Shown piece by piece: positions 59,968-64,000 of a DNA stretch of 64,000 nucleotides. How positions within the stretch are numbered: the first letter of the stretch is position 1; each line of letters begins with the position of its first letter. The stretch covers positions 1 to 64,000 of the forward strand of contig CAMIKG010000003.1 of NCBI GenBank assembly GCA_946221915.1, given 5' to 3'. A program made the position numbers and the translations under genes. Origin of the DNA: an uncultured Erwinia sp. Lineage in GTDB: Bacteria > Pseudomonadota > Gammaproteobacteria > Enterobacterales > Enterobacteriaceae. Under the pieces are notes generated by a model. The model made no database searches and was not told where the DNA came from. It saw nothing but the letters and a program-made list of their open reading frames with translations.

Positions 59968-61272
59968 ATGAAATTTCCCGGCAAACGCAAATCCAAACAC
60001 TACTTCCCTGTCAGCGCCCGCGATCCCCTGTTGCAAATTCAGCAGCCGGAAAGTGAGAGCGGCAGCAGCTGGATCGTCGGCATCGACCAGATCCTGGTGG
60101 ATATTGAAGCCAAAGTGGATGACGACTTTATCGCCCGTTACGGCCTCAGCGCCGGACATTCACTGGTGATCGAGGATGACGTCGCGGAGGCGCTGTATCA
60201 GGAGCTGATGCGTGACCAGCTGATCAGTCATCAGTTTGCCGGCGGCACGATTGGCAATACGCTGCATAACTACTCGGTGCTGGCCGATGATCGCTCGGTA
60301 CTGCTCGGCGTGATGTGCAATAACGTACAGATTGGCAGCTATGCCTATCGTTATCTGTGCAATACCTCCAGCCGCACCGATCTTAACTATCTGCAGGGCG
60401 TGGATGGCGCCATTGGCCGCTGTTTTACGCTGATTGGCGATAATGGCGAGCGTACTTTTGCTATCAGCCCGGGCATGATGAACCAGCTGCGTGCGGAGAG
60501 CATTCCGGAAGAGGTAATTGCTGGCGCGTCCGCGCTGGTGCTGACCTCTTATCTGGTGCGCTGTAAGCCGGGTGAACCGATGCCGCAGGCGACAATGCGC
60601 GCGATTACGCTGGCGAAAAAGCACAATGTGCCGGTGGTGCTGACGCTGGGCACCAAATACGTGATTGCCGATAATCCGCAGTTCTGGCGCGATTTTCTGC
60701 GCGACCATGTGTCGATTGTGGCGATGAATGAGGATGAAGCGCTGGAGCTGACCGGCTTCAGCGATCCGCTGCAGGCGGCAGACAAGGCGCTGGACTGGGT
60801 GGATTTGGTGCTGTGCACCGCCGGGCCGAGTGGTCTGTATATGGCGGGCTTTACCGAAGAGGAAGGCAAACGCAAAACCAACCATCCGCTGCTGCCGGGC
60901 GTGATCCCCGAGTTTAACCAGTACGAATTCAGCCGTGCGATGCGCCACCAGGATTGCCAGCAGCCGCTGCGTATTTTCTCGCATATCGCGCCCTATATGG
61001 GCGGGCCGGAGAAAATCATGAACACCAATGGCGCGGGCGATGGGGCGCTGGCGGCATTGCTGCACGATATCACTGCCAACAACTATCACCGCGTTAACGT
61101 ACCGAATTCCAGTAAGCACGGACGTACCTACCTGACCTATTCGTCACTGGCGCAGGTGTGTAAATACGCTAACCGCGTCAGCTACCAGGTGCTCAATCAG
61201 CATGCGCCGCGTTTAAGCCGGGGATTACCGGAGCGCGAAGACAGCCTGGAAGAGGCGTACTGGGAGAGGTAA
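59968..61272 (+). CDS. gsk: Inosine-guanosine kinase
   Basis: 434 residues from MKFPGKRKSKHYFPVSARD at 59968, identical in length to E. coli Gsk; the upstream frame to 59944 is ignored. PfkB/ribokinase family nucleoside salvage enzyme, phosphorylating inosine and guanosine. The anion-hole motif appears as NTNGAGDGALAALLHD with the catalytic aspartate. Adenylate kinase, hemH and gsk keep the E. coli order. Confidence 0.97.
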   Translation: MKFPGKRKSKHYFPVSARDPLLQIQQPESESGSSWIVGIDQILVDIEAKVDDDFIARYGLSAGHSLVIEDDVAEALYQELMRDQLISHQFAGGTIGNTLHNYSVLADDRSVLLGVMCNNVQIGSYAYRYLCNTSSRTDLNYLQGVDGAIGRCFTLIGDNGERTFAISPGMMNQLRAESIPEEVIAGASALVLTSYLVRCKPGEPMPQATMRAITLAKKHNVPVVLTLGTKYVIADNPQFWRDFLRDHVSIVAMNEDEALELTGFSDPLQAADKALDWVDLVLCTAGPSGLYMAGFTEEEGKRKTNHPLLPGVIPEFNQYEFSRAMRHQDCQQPLRIFSHIAPYMGGPEKIMNTNGAGDGALAALLHDITANNYHRVNVPNSSKHGRTYLTYSSLAQVCKYANRVSYQVLNQHAPRLSRGLPEREDSLEEAYWER

Positions 61273-61320
61273 CTGGCTGTCATGAAAGGACTGCTCGCTG
61301 ATGGGGGCACCGATCTGATC

Positions 61321-61424
61321 CCCTCCCCCATAAAATGGGGGAGGGTTAGGGAGGGGGAGCAAACGATACTGAGCCGCTAGCTCCCCCATCCCAACCTTCC
61401 CCCGCGATGCGGGAGAAGGGGGTG
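61321..61424. repeat. Two inverted GGGGGAGGG palindromic repeat units (BIME-like)
   Basis: Unit 1: ccctccccca (61321-61330), five-base loop, tgggggaggg (61336-61345), then ttagggaggggga. Unit 2, inverted, spans 61380-61424 and includes cttcccccgc / gcgggagaag. Together they form a head-to-head pair of the 49071-49109 element, between gsk and ybaL. Confidence 0.8.
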
Positions 61425-61484
61425 ACCATGAATACGTGTTGATCTCGGGACAGCCAGCATGGACTATCACGCTTGCGGCTATGG

Positions 61485-63173
61485 TTAAATCGGGCACTCC
61501 TGCGGTCGTGATGCCTCATCCGCTTCGAGCTGCAGCATATTCAGCATACTGTTAGCGATTTCACGTTCGCCCATCACCACGCGATCCGCACCACGCTCCA
61601 TAATGTATTCCACTTCATCGTCATAGTGCGCGCGAGCAATAATTTCGATATTCGGCCGTTTTTCCCGCGCCGCCGTGACGATTTCACCCGCTTCATAGCC
61701 GTTGGGGATGGTCAGCAGCAGCCAGCGCGCGCAGTCGAGACGCGCCAGTTCCATAATGTCAGCACGTGCCGCGTTGCCAAGCACCGCCTTAATTCCCTGT
61801 TCACGCAGGGCTTCCACGCGCGGACGTGAGTTTTCCACCACCACAATCGGCACACCCGCTTCAATCAGGCGCGAACCCAGCAGGCTGCCGACGCGGCCAT
61901 AGCCGACCAGCAGGGCGTGATTGCACATGTCCACCGGGATTTGTTTCTCTTCTTCGATCGCTTCTTCCATCGTCTGTTCTTCGATGGTTTCTGTTTTTTC
62001 CAGAAAGCGTTCCAGCAGGGTAAACAGAATTGGGTTGAGCATAATCGACAGAATCGCCGCCGCCAGCACCAGGTTGCGGCCTTCATCGGAGAGCAGGTTA
62101 AGGGAAATACCCAGCCCGGCAAGAATAAAGGCGAATTCACCGATCTGCGCCAGGCTGGCGGAGATGGTCAGCGCAGTACGGCGTGAGTGACCAAACAGCG
62201 TTACCAGCAAGTAGGCGGCAATGGATTTACCCAGCACGATAATCGCCAGCGCGCCCAGCACTGCCAGCGGCTCTTCCACCAGAATCATCGGGTCGAACAG
62301 CATGCCCACCGAGACAAAGAACAGTACCGCGAAAGCATCGCGCAGCGGCAGTGTGTCGTGCGCTGCCCGGTGGCTCAGTTCTGACTCATTCAGCACCATA
62401 CCGGCGAAGAACGCACCCAGTGCAAAGGAGACATCAAAGAACTCTACTGCGCCAAAGGCGATGCCCAGCGCCAGCGCTAACACCGCCAGGGTAAACAGTT
62501 CGCGCGAACCGGTGGCGGCGCTGCGCGCCAGAATCCACGGCACCACGCGGCGGCCGACCACCATCATCAGCACCATAAAGGCGACCACTTTACCGATGGT
62601 CAGCAGCAGATCCCACGCCAGCATGGTGAAGCTGGCATTGCCCTGTTCCAGCATACCGGCGATGGCGGGTAGCAGCACCAGCGTCAACACCATCACCAAA
62701 TCTTCCACAATCAGCCAGCCAATGGCGATTTGCCCGCGCTGGCTGTCGATCAACTGTCGTTCTTCCAGCGCGCGCAGCAGCACCACGGTGCTGGCGGTGG
62801 AGAGACAGAGACCAAACACTAAACCGGTGATCAACGACCAGCCCATACTCCATGACAGCCCCATTCCCAGCAGGGTAGCGACCGCGATCTGGGCGATAGC
62901 GCCTGGAATGGCAATGGATTTCACCGACATCAAATCTTTCAGGGAGAAGTGCAGACCGACACCAAACATCAGCAGAATCACACCGAGTTCAGCCAGTTCC
63001 GGTGCCAGGTTGGTATCGGCGACAAAGCCGGGGGTAAAGGGGCCAGCCAGCACGCCTGCCAATAAATAGCCCACCAGCGGGGAGATGCGCAGGCGGTTAG
63101 CCAGCATGCCAAGAAGGAAGGCGAGAACAAGGCCTCCTACAATGGTCGTAATTAACGGCGTGGTGTGGTGCAT
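61485..63173 (-). CDS. ybaL: YbaL, KefB/CPA2-type cation:proton antiporter with RCK domain
   Basis: 562 residues, close to E. coli YbaL (558). Twelve-helix CPA2 membrane domain at 1-390, beginning MHHTTPLITTIVGGLVLAFLLGML, then an RCK/TrkA-N domain with NAD-binding glycine motif LLVGYGRVGSLLGS. A linker rich in glutamate (TIEEQTMEEAIEEEKQ) joins them. Substrate not established. In E. coli fsr lies between ybaL and ushA; here it is absent. Confidence 0.95.
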   Translation of the reverse strand: MHHTTPLITTIVGGLVLAFLLGMLANRLRISPLVGYLLAGVLAGPFTPGFVADTNLAPELAELGVILLMFGVGLHFSLKDLMSVKSIAIPGAIAQIAVATLLGMGLSWSMGWSLITGLVFGLCLSTASTVVLLRALEERQLIDSQRGQIAIGWLIVEDLVMVLTLVLLPAIAGMLEQGNASFTMLAWDLLLTIGKVVAFMVLMMVVGRRVVPWILARSAATGSRELFTLAVLALALGIAFGAVEFFDVSFALGAFFAGMVLNESELSHRAAHDTLPLRDAFAVLFFVSVGMLFDPMILVEEPLAVLGALAIIVLGKSIAAYLLVTLFGHSRRTALTISASLAQIGEFAFILAGLGISLNLLSDEGRNLVLAAAILSIMLNPILFTLLERFLEKTETIEEQTMEEAIEEEKQIPVDMCNHALLVGYGRVGSLLGSRLIEAGVPIVVVENSRPRVEALREQGIKAVLGNAARADIMELARLDCARWLLLTIPNGYEAGEIVTAAREKRPNIEIIARAHYDDEVEYIMERGADRVVMGEREIANSMLNMLQLEADEASRPQECPI

Positions 63174-63600
63174 GCCTGTCTCCTCCCGAGAAAGTGTGTC
63201 CGATTGTAAGTATTTAGTTTATGGCAAATTTCTGGCGCGCGCTTGTCAATAATGGTGATAACTATAAAAAATATGAAAAATGAGACAAATTCGGCTGGTG
63301 ACTGGGATTTCTCACACTCATCATAAGCTTCCCTCGATTTTACCGTAGCGATCCTGCAGGCAATTATCAAATATCCGCCGCAGAAATGGCCTATTTATCA
63401 CGATGAACCGCAGGGAAAGCGGTAAAAAGCGTAACTCACTGCTGATAAGCAGTGATTTCCTGCGCCAGATCACCTTTCGTCAGAAAAGCGTGATGGAGCC
63501 GCCGGATCATAACAATACTGACTGGGTACGGTCATAAAGCTGCGGCATAATCACGTTGCACGTTAACTATTTGCAAGTATTGCGGACAAGGAGATCGATT
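63174..63600. other. Divergent intergenic region between ybaL and ushA
   Basis: 427 bases with no gene. fsr, which E. coli has here, is missing. A possible ushA promoter is TTGCAC at 63556-63561 with TATTGC about 16 bases later. The stretch 63230-63290 is A+T rich and may serve ybaL. I see no repeat unit. Confidence 0.45.
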
Positions 63601-64000
63601 TTGCATTTCATTAAAAAAACGGTGCCCGGGATGCTGTTGTTATCCCTGCTGACGACGCCTCTGCTGGCGCAGGCATGGGAGAAAGATCACACCTATAAAT
63701 TCACTGTGTTACATACCAATGATCATCATGGCCGTTTCTGGAACAACGAGCATGATGAATATGGTCTGGCAGCACAGAAAACGCTGGTCGATAATCTGCG
63801 TGAAGAGATTCAGGCGCACGGCGGCTCGGTGCTGCTGTTGTCTGGCGGAGATATCAACACTGGCGTGCCGGAGTCCGACTTGCAGGACGCGGAACCTGAT
63901 TTCCGCGGGATGAATCTGATTGGCTATGATGCGATGGCGATTGGCAATCATGAGTTTGATAACCCGCTGTCCGTGCTGCGCCAGCAGCAAAAATGGGCCA
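63601..64000 (+). CDS. ushA: UshA, UDP-sugar hydrolase/5'-nucleotidase (partial, runs off the right edge)
   Basis: First 133 residues from a TTG start at 63601 set by AGGAG eight bases before. Signal peptide of about 25 residues (MHFIKKTVPGMLLLSLLTTPLLAQA). The metallophosphatase domain then shows HTNDHHGRF, SGGDINTG and IGNHEFDNP, the dinuclear metal ligands of UshA. Periplasmic nucleotide scavenging. The C-terminal nucleotidase domain lies beyond the window. Confidence 0.95.
   Translation, partial: MHFIKKTVPGMLLLSLLTTPLLAQAWEKDHTYKFTVLHTNDHHGRFWNNEHDEYGLAAQKTLVDNLREEIQAHGGSVLLLSGGDINTGVPESDLQDAEPDFRGMNLIGYDAMAIGNHEFDNPLSVLRQQQKWA

Noticed and set aside
60160..61119. 319-residue frame opposite gsk
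   Set aside because: Antisense shadow of gsk; Arg/His/Gln-rich composition is typical of such frames.
62221..63069. 282-residue + frame opposite ybaL
   Set aside because: Ser/Thr/Ile-rich antisense of a hydrophobic membrane gene; not a real protein.
1..64000. CRISPR arrays, tRNA or rRNA genes, insertion sequences, prophage
   Set aside because: No spaced direct repeats, cloverleaf-like sequences, transposase or phage genes were seen by eye; only 4.5S RNA was found among RNA genes.

Overview
The window looks like a chromosomal segment of a member of the Erwiniaceae (Pantoea/Erwinia group) in the Enterobacterales. It keeps the gene order Escherichia coli has from yajL to ushA almost unbroken. 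It also carries features I associate with Pantoea and relatives: a cysteine desulfhydrase (ccdA type) divergent from the Lrp-type regulator decR, a second zinc-type ABC transporter beside rpmE2-rpmJ2, and several dispersed intergenic repeats. This assignment is inference from gene order and protein resemblance; no search was run.

Layout. 1-195: noncoding left edge. 196-2304: yajL-panE and yajQ. 2368-5030: an accessory pair of proline/serine-rich proteins I do not recognise. 5325-6689: yajR. 7099-11885: cytochrome bo3 operon cyoABCDE. 12444-14613: yajG-ampG. 14911-25418: bolA, tig, clpP, clpX, lon, hupB, ppiD, ybaV, fadM (chaperones, proteolysis, nucleoid). 25531-28906: queC, ybaE, cof. 28945-30554: ccdA/decR. 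30604-34135: mdlA-mdlB. 34400-36059: glnK-amtB (nitrogen). 36323-38321: tesB, ybaY, ybaZ. 38607-38719: 4.5S RNA. 38769-39903: hha, tomB and an orphan gene. 40202-43261: zinc cluster. 43407-48557: acrB-acrA and acrR. 48536-50034: ybaM, a GlsB-like membrane protein, priC, ybaN. 50192-53960: apt, dnaX, ybaB, recR. 54059-55933: htpG. 55960-57946: an inserted LysR regulator with a divergent unknown gene. 58176-61272: adk, hemH, gsk. 61485-63173: ybaL. 63601-64000: the start of ushA.

Regulatory signals are unusually readable. Sigma-32 promoters precede clpP, lon and htpG. A sigma-54 promoter with an NtrC-type site precedes glnK-amtB. Matching Zur-type palindromes stand before the zinc transporter and before rpmE2-rpmJ2. 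An AcrR operator lies between acrA and acrR. dnaX carries the A AAA AAG frameshift cassette that makes the gamma subunit. An ERIC element follows apt, and two other repeat families appear in intergenic gaps.

The least explained parts are the two-gene island at 2368-5030, where one protein has a Rossmann/SLOG-like C-terminal half; a 40-residue membrane peptide translationally coupled to the zinc transporter; the 117-residue orphan at 39550-39903; and the gene at 57065-57946, which resembles a class V aminotransferase that has lost its PLP lysine.
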